Positions 1-5,894 of a DNA stretch of 7,637 bases are shown in pieces. The notes below the pieces were generated by a model. It was not told where the DNA came from. It did not search any database and was given only the letters and a program-made list of their open reading frames with translations. The DNA comes from an uncultured Granulosicoccaceae bacterium (GTDB lineage Bacteria; Pseudomonadota; Gammaproteobacteria; JABXHR01), in the NCBI GenBank assembly GCA_937921805.1, contig CAKZUS010000043.1, positions 1 to 7,637 of the forward strand, read 5' to 3'. The position numbers and the translations under genes were made by a program. Positions within the stretch are counted from its first letter, which is position 1. Every line of letters starts with the position of its first letter.

Positions 1-67
1 CCCGTCGTGAAACTGGTAATATACGCCGTCATTTTGGCTGACCATTCCCGTGATTACTGAAAATCCC

Positions 68-1231
68 ATGACAGCGCTGGAAAAGCGCACTGTAGGCTCC
101 CTTGCGCTGCTGTACAGCTTTCGCATGCTGGGCCTGTTTATGGTGCTGCCAGTGCTGGCGCTCTACCAAGATCAATACCAGGGCGGCAGTGTGGCAATCG
201 TGGGATTGGCACTGGGGATTTATGGCCTGACGCAGGCGAGCTTGCAGATTCCATTTGGTTGGGCTAGCGACCGTTGGGGCCGCAAGCCCATGATCACGCT
301 GGGCTTAGTCTTGTTTATTGCCGGCTCTCTAGTGGCGGCGCTGTCGCAATCATGGCTCATGATTGTCCTAGGGCGGGCCTTGCAGGGTGCGGGAGCGATT
401 GCTGCGGTGGTACTGGCCTTGGCGTCGGATATCACCTCCAACTCGCGTCGCACGCTGGCGATGGCGATGATCGGCGCCAGCATTGGGCTGGCATTTATTG
501 TGGCCTTGGTGCTGGGGCCGGTACTGGGTCAGCGCTGGGGGCTGCAAGGGCTGTTTTATATCAGCGCAGGCTTGGCGGCATTGGCGCTAGTAATTGTGTG
601 GTGGTGGGTGCCTAGTGCGCCGGATTTCTCCGAACAAAGCGCCTCGCGCAGCACCGGGTTTGGCGAGGCTTTGCGTGACCCGGAGCTGTTGCAACTGAGC
701 TTTGGCGTGCTGGTATTACACGCGGTCATGACTGCCGCATTTTTGCTTATCCCGCGTTGGCTGCTTGGGCACGGTGTCCCGGTGTCTGAGTTTTGGCAGG
801 TGTATTTGTTGGCGGTGCTCGGCTCGATCCCGTTGGCGGGATTACTGATGCGTTGGTGCGAGCGCCAAGGGGTGGTGACGGCGATCTTCTTACTGATGTT
901 ATCTCTGGTGTTGGCGCAGGGCTTTGCACAGACCTGGCTGGCCTTGATTGTCGCTTTGGGCTTGTTTTTTGGGGCGTTTATGGCTCTGGAGGCGTTCTTG
1001 CCTTCTCGCGTGTCGCGCATCGCGCCTCCTCACGCTAAAGGCGGCGCGCTGGGCGTGTACTCGACTTGTCAGTTTGGTGGGGCCTTTATTGGCGGAGCTG
1101 GCGGTGGCGCGCTCATGCAAGGCTTTGGTGCGGTGTTCGTGGTGACGACACTCAGCGCGCTACTCCTGCTGTGGGCGGTTTTGGCGTGGCGGCTGCGCGG
1201 AACCAGCACTTGGGCGACCGACGCGGCTTGA
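68..1231 (+). CDS. MFS efflux transporter, YajR-like
   Basis: Inner-membrane major facilitator superfamily transporter, probably a proton-driven exporter; the substrate cannot be read from sequence. The protein (387 aa from ATG 68) is almost wholly hydrophobic, consistent with about 12 membrane helices. The first helix pair holds SFRMLGLFMVLPVLALY, very like E. coli YajR from memory. The MFS loop motif DRWGRKP is at residues 68-74, and GRALQGAGAIAA follows in helix 4. E. coli YajR carries a soluble C-terminal YAM domain of about 65 residues; here the chain ends just after the last helix (WRLRGTSTWATDAA), so that domain is absent. A GTG at 50 would add six residues. Neither start has a good Shine-Dalgarno sequence; I chose ATG 68 because it aligns with the MTPGERR start region of YajR. 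The gene lies upstream of ssb in the same direction, as in pseudomonads. Family assignment is firm, substrate unknown. Confidence 0.9.
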   Translation: MTALEKRTVGSLALLYSFRMLGLFMVLPVLALYQDQYQGGSVAIVGLALGIYGLTQASLQIPFGWASDRWGRKPMITLGLVLFIAGSLVAALSQSWLMIVLGRALQGAGAIAAVVLALASDITSNSRRTLAMAMIGASIGLAFIVALVLGPVLGQRWGLQGLFYISAGLAALALVIVWWWVPSAPDFSEQSASRSTGFGEALRDPELLQLSFGVLVLHAVMTAAFLLIPRWLLGHGVPVSEFWQVYLLAVLGSIPLAGLLMRWCERQGVVTAIFLLMLSLVLAQGFAQTWLALIVALGLFFGAFMALEAFLPSRVSRIAPPHAKGGALGVYSTCQFGGAFIGGAGGGALMQGFGAVFVVTTLSALLLLWAVLAWRLRGTSTWATDAA

Positions 1232-1277
1232 TATTGATCACGATATTGATCGTGATATTGATCGTGATATTGATCGA
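1230..1277. repeat. phased hexamer array (GATATT-GATCNN) before ssb
   Basis: Eight consecutive hexamers all start with GAT: GATATT alternates with GATCAC, GATCGT, GATCGT and GATCGA. Seen another way, this is a 12-bp unit (ATATTGATCGTG and variants) repeated four times. The array starts inside the MFS stop codon and ends about 20 bases before the likely ssb promoter. It contains four GATC sites exactly 12 bp apart (1236, 1248, 1260, 1272), with a fifth at 1280. Within it, ATCACGAT (1237-1244) and ATCGTGAT (1249-1256) form a perfect 8-bp inverted repeat around ATTG. It could be a regulator-binding array, a Dam-sensitive site, a hairpin at the end of the MFS transcript, or simple slippage-generated repeats. 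Nothing in the sequence decides between these. Confidence 0.85.
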
Positions 1278-1295
1278 CTGATCGGCCGTGTTTTC

Positions 1296-1304
1296 TGGCA
1301 CAAT
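1296..1304 (+). promoter_or_regulatory. possible extended -10 promoter of ssb
   Basis: TGG followed by CACAAT (1299-1304) fits an extended -10 element (TGn plus a 4/6 match to TATAAT), about 33 bases before the ssb start. There is no good -35 hexamer at 16-18 bp; the nearest TTGATC (1270-1275) is 23 bp away. I saw no LexA-type CTG-N10-CAG here. This is a weak prediction based only on position and hexamer match. Confidence 0.35.
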
Positions 1305-1336
1305 GTCTCGAGATTTTGTGTCCCTTTGGAGAGAAC

Positions 1337-1804
1337 ATGGCTCGCGGCGTCAATAAAGTGATTTTGGTCGGTAATCTCGGTCAAGACCCCGATGTGCGCT
1401 ATACCCCCAGCAACACCGCTGTCGTTAATATCAGCGTCGCAACAGCCGAGAGCTGGACTGACAAAAACACCAACCAGCGTCAAGAGCGCACTGAGTGGCA
1501 CCGTGTGGTGATGTTCAACCGCCTCGCTGAAATCGCGGGCGAATATCTGCGCAAAGGCTCGCAGGTGTACCTCGAAGGCAAGCTGCAAACACGCAAATGG
1601 ACCGACAAAGACGGCCAGGATCGTTACACGACAGAGATTGTGGCCAGCGAGATGCAAATGCTCGGTGGTCGTGCTGGCGGTGGTGGCGGAGGCGATACGA
1701 GCTTCGAGCCGCGCCGCAGCAACAACGCCCCTGCATCGGCTCCCGCTCCCGCGCCCCAATCGATGGGGCCTGAGCCGGACTTTGACGACGACATTCCGTT
1801 TTAG
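1337..1804 (+). CDS. ssb: single-stranded DNA-binding protein SSB
   Basis: Binds and protects single-stranded DNA in replication, recombination and repair, and recruits partner enzymes through its tail; cytoplasmic, normally a homotetramer. The 155-aa protein has an OB-fold over residues 1 to about 110, starting MARGVNKVILVGNLGQDP. It keeps the aromatic DNA-stacking residues W40, W54, F60 and W88 at the E. coli positions. TRKWTDKDGQDRYTTE is nearly identical to E. coli. A Gly/Pro/Ala-rich flexible linker (about 112-147) follows, then the acidic tip DFDDDIPF (148-155), the conserved protein-docking peptide. The linker is shorter than in E. coli (178 aa in total). ATG 1337 is chosen because GGAGAG lies just upstream and MARGVNK is the family's usual start; a TTG at 1316 would add seven residues unlike the family. 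It follows the MFS gene by 105 bases and probably has its own promoter. Confidence 0.98.
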   Translation: MARGVNKVILVGNLGQDPDVRYTPSNTAVVNISVATAESWTDKNTNQRQERTEWHRVVMFNRLAEIAGEYLRKGSQVYLEGKLQTRKWTDKDGQDRYTTEIVASEMQMLGGRAGGGGGGDTSFEPRRSNNAPASAPAPAPQSMGPEPDFDDDIPF

Positions 1805-1809
1805 GGCTC

Positions 1810-1861
1810 ACTTACTTAGATCTTTTATTTAGATCCTTGTAAGTAGCTCTTTTGCAGAGCT
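1810..1861. other. two short inverted repeats after ssb
   Basis: ACTTAC (1810-1815) pairs with GTAAGT (1839-1844), enclosing a direct repeat of TTAGATC (1816-1822 and 1829-1835). Immediately after, AGCTCT (1845-1850) pairs with AGAGCT (1856-1861) around a five-base loop. Neither is followed by a convincing T-run. They may add to termination or mRNA stability at the ssb 3' end. Seen directly; function inferred. Confidence 0.4.
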
Positions 1862-1864
1862 CGT

Positions 1865-1898
1865 CTCACTGGGTGGCCTTGTCAGCGCACCCAGTGAG
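1865..1898. terminator. inverted repeat, likely bidirectional terminator
   Basis: CTCACTGGGTG (1865-1875) and CACCCAGTGAG (1888-1898) form a perfect 11-bp GC-containing stem with a 12-base loop. It lies midway between the convergent 3' ends of ssb and the Gly-rich EF-hand gene. That position and strength suggest a transcription barrier for both. No T-tract follows on either strand, so it is not a textbook intrinsic terminator and could instead stabilise 3' ends. Confidence 0.55.
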
Positions 1899-1944
1899 GC
1901 CTGCTATAGCACTCTAGCTATCGCTCATCTCTGCGCCCGCCCCA

Positions 1945-3156
1945 CTAGGCGCGCTGCACGCCAAACCAGACGTCTTCGGTCAGCATGTCATTGCCATGGA
2001 CTGTGCCCGCGCTGGACTGGATCAAGTCCTCGCCTCTGTCGTTCTGGACGATTCGGCCGTTGGTATCCAGTGACGTTACGCCGTGTTCAGCCAGTGATTG
2101 CATCTCCCCGGCCTGCACCTGGGCATCGCCATCATCAACCCAAAACTCTAGGCCCTCTAGCTCCTTCCCAGTGAGCTGACCGTCGCCGTCTGCGTCACGC
2201 AGCGCCAGCTTCTCATAGCCATCTTTGAATTGACCTCCAAGGTCGCCAAACAGACGGTTGCCGTCCATGTCCGTGGCAGCGCGGCCATCGCTATTGTCGA
2301 CCAGCATGCCATCGCCGTCTCCAGAGAGCCATTCGATGCGCTCCTTGCTGCCATCACCATCGAGGTCAAAATCAACAGTAGCGTTGACATCGCTGCCAGG
2401 CAGGCGGTTTTTCGCCGTGGAGTCGCCAGTCGTACCGATGCCGCCGTCGCCATTGAGATCTGCAGCGACGGGACTCATCATCAGCGGCAGAGCCATCGCC
2501 GCTAAGCCGCCGAGCGCCAAGCCTCCTCCGACGGCCAGGCCGGCTGCCGCAGCACCGCCCCCATCATCCTTAGGCGCCTCAGCAGCTGCTTCGTCTTTGT
2601 GCTCAGACTCCTCTGGTTGCTTGTGCTCGGTATCGGGAGTCTTATCCGTGTCGGGGTGATTGTCGGCAGGCGCAGAGGTCGTGTCACCACCATCGTCGCA
2701 CCCACAGGCACTGCCGCCACCGTTACTACCTCCCCCTTTCATGCCGTCGTCACCGCCGCCGCCATTCATACCGCCGTCACCGCCGCCCATGCCGCCGCCT
2801 GCTTCGCCCTCTCCATCTCCCATTTTGGAGGAGAGAAGTTTGATGAGCTGCATGAGCAAATCCATGATCTGCTGATTGTCGCCTCCCTCGCCAGCGGATT
2901 GAGACAGTTGACTACCTGGGGCACCGCTACTGGATAGGGCATCGCTGAAGTCGCCTGAACCGCCGCCGCTGCCATTGAGGTTTTGTGCTCCGCCGCTTGC
3001 AGCAGTACTCGAATTGAGCGCATCACTTGCACCCATGCCCTGCGTGGAGCCCATGTCTCCCATGTCGCCACCAGACCCGCTACCCGAGCCATAGTTGTGA
3101 GAACCGCCGCAGGCGCCCGCACCCGCGCCTGCTCCCATTGTGTGCATATCTGTCAT
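1945..3156 (-). CDS. Gly-rich protein with EF-hand-like Ca-binding region
   Basis: I do not recognise a named family for this 403-aa protein. Residues 1-92 are low-complexity Gly/Ser/Met/Ala with no Sec-type signal peptide. A short amphipathic segment, NQQIMDLLMQLIKLLSSKM (94-112), stands out in otherwise disordered sequence. A Gly/Asp/Met-rich stretch (113-158) contains ACGC, and an acidic, Glu/Lys-rich linker follows (160-200). Residues 202-228 are Gly/Ala/Leu-rich and hydrophobic, able to span or insert into a membrane. The C-terminal part has calcium loops: DLNGDG (233-238), DLDGDGSKERIE (264-275) and DADGDGQLTGKE (321-332), the last two with Asp at 1, 3, 5 and Glu at 12. A degenerate fourth loop precedes AGEMQSLAEHGVTSLD. 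This C-terminal layout resembles regions I recall from large secreted calcium-binding/RTX-associated proteins; the N-terminal half recalls harpins. Start ATG 3156 has GAGAGA five bases upstream. Calcium binding is likely; secretion is inferred. Confidence 0.85.
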   Translation of the reverse strand: MTDMHTMGAGAGAGACGGSHNYGSGSGSGGDMGDMGSTQGMGASDALNSSTAASGGAQNLNGSGGGSGDFSDALSSSGAPGSQLSQSAGEGGDNQQIMDLLMQLIKLLSSKMGDGEGEAGGGMGGGDGGMNGGGGDDGMKGGGSNGGGSACGCDDGGDTTSAPADNHPDTDKTPDTEHKQPEESEHKDEAAAEAPKDDGGGAAAAGLAVGGGLALGGLAAMALPLMMSPVAADLNGDGGIGTTGDSTAKNRLPGSDVNATVDFDLDGDGSKERIEWLSGDGDGMLVDNSDGRAATDMDGNRLFGDLGGQFKDGYEKLALRDADGDGQLTGKELEGLEFWVDDGDAQVQAGEMQSLAEHGVTSLDTNGRIVQNDRGEDLIQSSAGTVHGNDMLTEDVWFGVQRA

Positions 3157-3428
3157 TGTTGTCTCTCATTCGTGTAGTCAGTGTTGTCAAAAGATTATTG
3201 TTTTCACCGGCTTGCCAATACAAGAGACCGAAGCTGAACGCGCGCGAACAAAGAGGCGTTAAAGCGCGGCAACAGGGAAAAGTGTTGCAAAAACTAGACA
3301 TTTCCAATGATATTATTTGTCATGCTGAGGGCTAGCGGCGAGGGAGGTGCTGCGCCATAGCGCGCCAGTGAAACTCTCTATAGCTGTGCAAGTCGTAAAT
3401 AAGAGCTTCACCCCGGATTGTGTTCACC
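3157..3428. other. divergent intergenic region
   Basis: This stretch separates the divergently transcribed Gly-rich EF-hand gene and dioxygenase gene. It holds the minus-strand promoter candidate described separately. For the plus-strand dioxygenase the only -35/-10 pair I found is TTGCAA (3285-3290) with TGATAT (3308-3313) at 17 bp, which is poor. I saw no strong inverted repeat, operator pair or small RNA signal. The small ORFs crossing it lack ribosome sites and credible protein character. Confidence 0.5.
3194..3223 (-). promoter_or_regulatory. candidate sigma-70 promoter of the Gly-rich EF-hand gene
   Basis: On the minus strand, TTGTAT (3223-3218) is followed after 18 bases by AATAAT (3199-3194), a 5/6 match to the -10 consensus. 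This would start transcription near 3187 and leave a leader of about 30 bases before ATG 3156, containing the GAGAGA ribosome site (3167-3162). No Hrp-box GGAACC and no -24/-12 sigma-54 pattern was found in the region. Prediction by hexamer match only. Confidence 0.4.
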
Positions 3429-4013
3429 ATGCTTAGCCGTCGCCAAGTCCTCGCCCTGTTTAGCCTCCCCATCGTCGGCCGTGCTGCGACGCCAGCCCAG
3501 TCAGCTGGGCCGTTCTACCCCCCGCCGTCGATGCGCTCAGTCGATACTGACGCGGACTTGGTTCGCGTAGAAGGGCAGGTGCAAGAGGCGGGTGGGGAGC
3601 TGATGTATCTCTATGGCACAGTACGAAACGCCGCCGGAACAGTGATGCCTGGGGCGCAGGTCGAGATCTGGCAGTGCGACGTGAATGGGCGCTACGTGCA
3701 CACAGGCGATCGCCATAATGCGCCCCGCGACCTAGGATTTCAGGGCTTTGGCATCAGCGTAGCGAACGCGCAGGGCGAATACGCTTTTCGCACGATCAAG
3801 CCCGTCTCCTATCCTGGTCGCACCCCGCATATCCACGTCAAAGTTGTGCACCAGCAGCGCGAACTGATCTCACAGCTCTACCTCGCCGACGATCCTAATA
3901 ATGCCTATGATGGACTTTTTCTCAATGTCCCCGTGCAGGCGCGCGAAGACGTTTTGATGCACTTGCGCCCAACGTCCGGTGGCTGGCATGCTAACGTTAA
4001 TCTTTGTCTGTAA
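3429..4013 (+). CDS. intradiol ring-cleavage dioxygenase-like protein, Tat-type signal
   Basis: Related to the protocatechuate 3,4-dioxygenase beta chain: non-haem Fe(III) enzymes that open catechol-type rings between the two hydroxyls. From ATG 3429 the protein is 194 aa. All four expected iron ligands are visible: Tyr89 (in GRYVH), Tyr128 (in SYPGR), His134 and His136 (in PHIH), plus the conserved Arg131. The core FRTIKPVSYPGR and the later LISQLYLADDP match the family. The N-terminus, MLSRRQVLALFSLPIVGRAA, has a twin-arginine-like SRR followed by a short hydrophobic stretch and small residues, suggesting export of the folded, iron-loaded enzyme. The helical dimerisation domain of catechol 1,2-dioxygenases is absent. 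A GTG at 3420 would add MFT; ATG is preferred because it puts the SRR motif at residues 3-5, though neither start has a clear ribosome site. It precedes the acyl-CoA dehydrogenase by 20 bases, probably co-transcribed. The true substrate is unknown. Confidence 0.85.
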   Translation: MLSRRQVLALFSLPIVGRAATPAQSAGPFYPPPSMRSVDTDADLVRVEGQVQEAGGELMYLYGTVRNAAGTVMPGAQVEIWQCDVNGRYVHTGDRHNAPRDLGFQGFGISVANAQGEYAFRTIKPVSYPGRTPHIHVKVVHQQRELISQLYLADDPNNAYDGLFLNVPVQAREDVLMHLRPTSGGWHANVNLCL

Positions 4014-4033
4014 ACGCCCTAGAGAATACCCGG

Positions 4034-5806
4034 ATGTACCAAGCCCCCATCGATGATATTCGCCTTGCTATGACCAGCGCTGGAGTCGACGCTATTTGTC
4101 GCGACTGGCCGTCAGAAATCGACTCTGCTCTGTGTAGCGCGGTGCTTGATGAAGCGGCCAAGCTTGCGCAAGAGGTGCTCGCGCCACTGAATGCCAGTGG
4201 GGATCGTGAGGGGGTGCGCCGCGATGGCGACAAAGTCTTTACCGCCTCAGGCTGGCGCGAGGCCTACCGGCAATTCGCCGAAGGGGGCTGGGTCAATATT
4301 ATGGCCGACGAGGAGTTCGGCGGACAGGGCCTGCCCATGGTGCTCGCCACCGGTGTGCAAGAGCTATTCGAATCGGCCAATATGAGCTTCTCGCTGTGCC
4401 CGCTGCTCACGCGTGCAGCGATTGATGCCATTACGCATCACGGCACTAGCGCCCAGCGAGAGACTTATCTCGAGGCGATGATTGAAGGTCGCTGGAGCGG
4501 CACTATGAACCTGACCGAACCTCAAGCTGGATCGGATCTGGCGGCGGTGCGGACCACGGCCAGCCCGGCGGCCGACGGCAGCTACCGGATCAAGGGCCAA
4601 AAGATTTTTATCACCTACGGTGAGCACGATATGACGGACAATATCGTGCACTTGGTGTTGGCACGCACCCCCGATGCCCCGCCAGGAGTCAAAGGGATTT
4701 CTTTGTTCATCGTCCCGAAGTTCATCCCCGATGAGCAAGGCGCGCCGGGTGAGCGCAATGATCTGTGCTGCGTGGCAGTGGAGCACAAGCTGGGCATTCA
4801 CGCCAGTCCGACCTGCGTGATGAGCTATGGCGATCAGGGCGGCGCCTGGGGCCAGCTCATTGGCGAAGAGGGCAAGGGGCTGGTGTATATGTTCACTATG
4901 ATGAACGTCGCGCGCCATGCTGTTGGAGTCCAGGGCTATGCGCAGGCGGAAGCTGCGTATCAACACGCGCGGCGCTATGCACTGGATCGCGTGCAGGGTC
5001 GCGGCATGCTTGCCCCCGATGACAGTGCGCGCCAGATTGCCTACCATCCCGATGTCTTGCGCGAGTTGCTGAGCATGCGCGCAGGCGTCTCGGCCATGCG
5101 TGGGCTGGCAATGCAGTGCGCGGCGGCTTTTGACCGTGCGCGCGTGCGCGTGGGGGCCGAGTCTGAAGAAGCGCAGACGCTCGGCGCGCTGCTGACGCCC
5201 ATGGTCAAAGCCTGGAGTACCGAGGATGGGGTTTCGTTGTGCTCTGCGGGGGTGCAAATCCACGGCGGCATGGGCTTTATCGAAGAGACAGGGGCCGCGC
5301 AATACCTACGCGATGCACGTATCACCCCCATCTATGAGGGCACCACTGCCATCCAAGCCAATGACCTGCTTGGGCGCAAATTTATTCGCGACGCAGGGCA
5401 GGGCATGAGCCGTTGGTTACTGCGTGTTGATGCTGATTTGGCCCGATGGAGTGCGCTGAATAATGCCGCGCTGAATGACTTTATCGCTGCGCTGCGCGAA
5501 TCACTCGCCACATCACGGGCGCTGAACGAACAAGTGCTCGTGGCGCAGGACGTGGGCAGAGTGTATGCCGGCTCCGTGCCGTTTTTGATGATGCACAGCC
5601 TGGTTGCCGGAGCTTGGGCGATTGCGGGAATGGCCGCGACGGCGCTGCAAGAAGGCGATGCCTTGGATCTTTCCAGCACGCACCGAGAAGCGGCTGTCGC
5701 GCTGCTTGGCGTCTATGCCAGCCAGTTTTTACCGCGTGCGGATGCCTATGCCGCTGCCGTGCGCGGCGCGCAGAGCGTGTCCGGTTTTCCTCTGCACGCT
5801 GTATAA
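4034..5806 (+). CDS. acyl-CoA dehydrogenase, long FadE/DmdC-like type
   Basis: FAD-dependent cytoplasmic enzyme that oxidises an acyl-CoA to the 2-enoyl-CoA and passes electrons to electron-transfer flavoprotein. The 590-aa length fits the subfamily with extra N- and C-terminal extensions, which includes 3-methylmercaptopropionyl-CoA dehydrogenases and several fatty-acyl enzymes. The N-terminus MYQAPIDDIRLAM is typical of it. NLTEPQAGSD (159-168) is the flavin/substrate signature, QIHGGMGF (408-415) the second signature, and Glu435 in PIYEGTTAIQA the expected catalytic base. Residues from about 460 to the end form the C-terminal helical extension. ATG 4034 is chosen over an in-frame TTG at 4004, which would overlap the dioxygenase; GAGA lies about 8 bases upstream. 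Probably the second gene of an operon with the dioxygenase. Chain length or branched/sulfur substrate preference cannot be read from sequence. Confidence 0.93.
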   Translation: MYQAPIDDIRLAMTSAGVDAICRDWPSEIDSALCSAVLDEAAKLAQEVLAPLNASGDREGVRRDGDKVFTASGWREAYRQFAEGGWVNIMADEEFGGQGLPMVLATGVQELFESANMSFSLCPLLTRAAIDAITHHGTSAQRETYLEAMIEGRWSGTMNLTEPQAGSDLAAVRTTASPAADGSYRIKGQKIFITYGEHDMTDNIVHLVLARTPDAPPGVKGISLFIVPKFIPDEQGAPGERNDLCCVAVEHKLGIHASPTCVMSYGDQGGAWGQLIGEEGKGLVYMFTMMNVARHAVGVQGYAQAEAAYQHARRYALDRVQGRGMLAPDDSARQIAYHPDVLRELLSMRAGVSAMRGLAMQCAAAFDRARVRVGAESEEAQTLGALLTPMVKAWSTEDGVSLCSAGVQIHGGMGFIEETGAAQYLRDARITPIYEGTTAIQANDLLGRKFIRDAGQGMSRWLLRVDADLARWSALNNAALNDFIAALRESLATSRALNEQVLVAQDVGRVYAGSVPFLMMHSLVAGAWAIAGMAATALQEGDALDLSSTHREAAVALLGVYASQFLPRADAYAAAVRGAQSVSGFPLHAV

Positions 5807-5828
5807 AAATCGTATTAAAGGTGTGCGG

Positions 5829-5846
5829 CTCGCATTGTGACGCGAG
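5829..5846 (+). other. small inverted repeat after acyl-CoA dehydrogenase
   Basis: CTCGC (5829-5833) pairs with GCGAG (5842-5846) across an eight-base loop. It lies in the 88-base gap between the dehydrogenase and the ABC ATPase. No T-run follows, so it is at most a weak terminator or an operator-like site. No convincing promoter was found in the gap: the TTGACA at 5866-5871 has no usable -10 before the start codon. Confidence 0.25.
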
Positions 5847-5883
5847 GGCTGTTATCGTTGGGTTCTTGACAATAAGCAACATG

Positions 5884-5888
5884 AAAGG
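5884..5888 (+). promoter_or_regulatory. ribosome binding site selecting GTG 5895
   Basis: AAAGG lies six bases before GTG 5895, the usual spacing. It supports this GTG as the start of the ABC ATPase although an out-of-frame ATG (5881) lies just upstream; that ATG opens only an 11-codon frame and has no ribosome site of its own. Confidence 0.6.
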
Positions 5889-5894
5889 CTTTGA

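Noticed and set aside
1230..1283. IHF or DnaA binding sites in the hexamer array
   Set aside because: ATCAA is present on the minus strand but the TTR half of the IHF consensus is missing, and no TTATNCACA DnaA box occurs.
1238..1759. 173-residue minus-strand frame ending in RSIS repeats
   Set aside because: It is antisense to ssb; the repeats only reflect the hexamer array read backwards.
1985..2937. Several plus-strand frames opposite the Gly-rich EF-hand gene (some Pro- or Ala/Val-rich)
   Set aside because: They mirror the Gly/Asp codons of the minus-strand gene, overlap one another and lack ribosome sites. The minus frame has a good start, calcium loops and its own promoter candidate.
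3157..3419. Hrp box or sigma-54 promoter for the Gly-rich EF-hand gene
   Set aside because: No GGAACC element was found, and no GG/GC pair has the required 10-bp spacing in the right orientation.
4364..5302. 312-residue open frame on the minus strand
   Set aside because: It lies antisense to the clearly coding acyl-CoA dehydrogenase, has no ribosome site and no recognisable motif; a product of high-GC codon use.
5866..5871. Perfect TTGACA -35 hexamer before the ABC ATPase
   Set aside because: A -10 at 16-18 bp would fall on the start codon region, and no TATAAT-like sequence is there.
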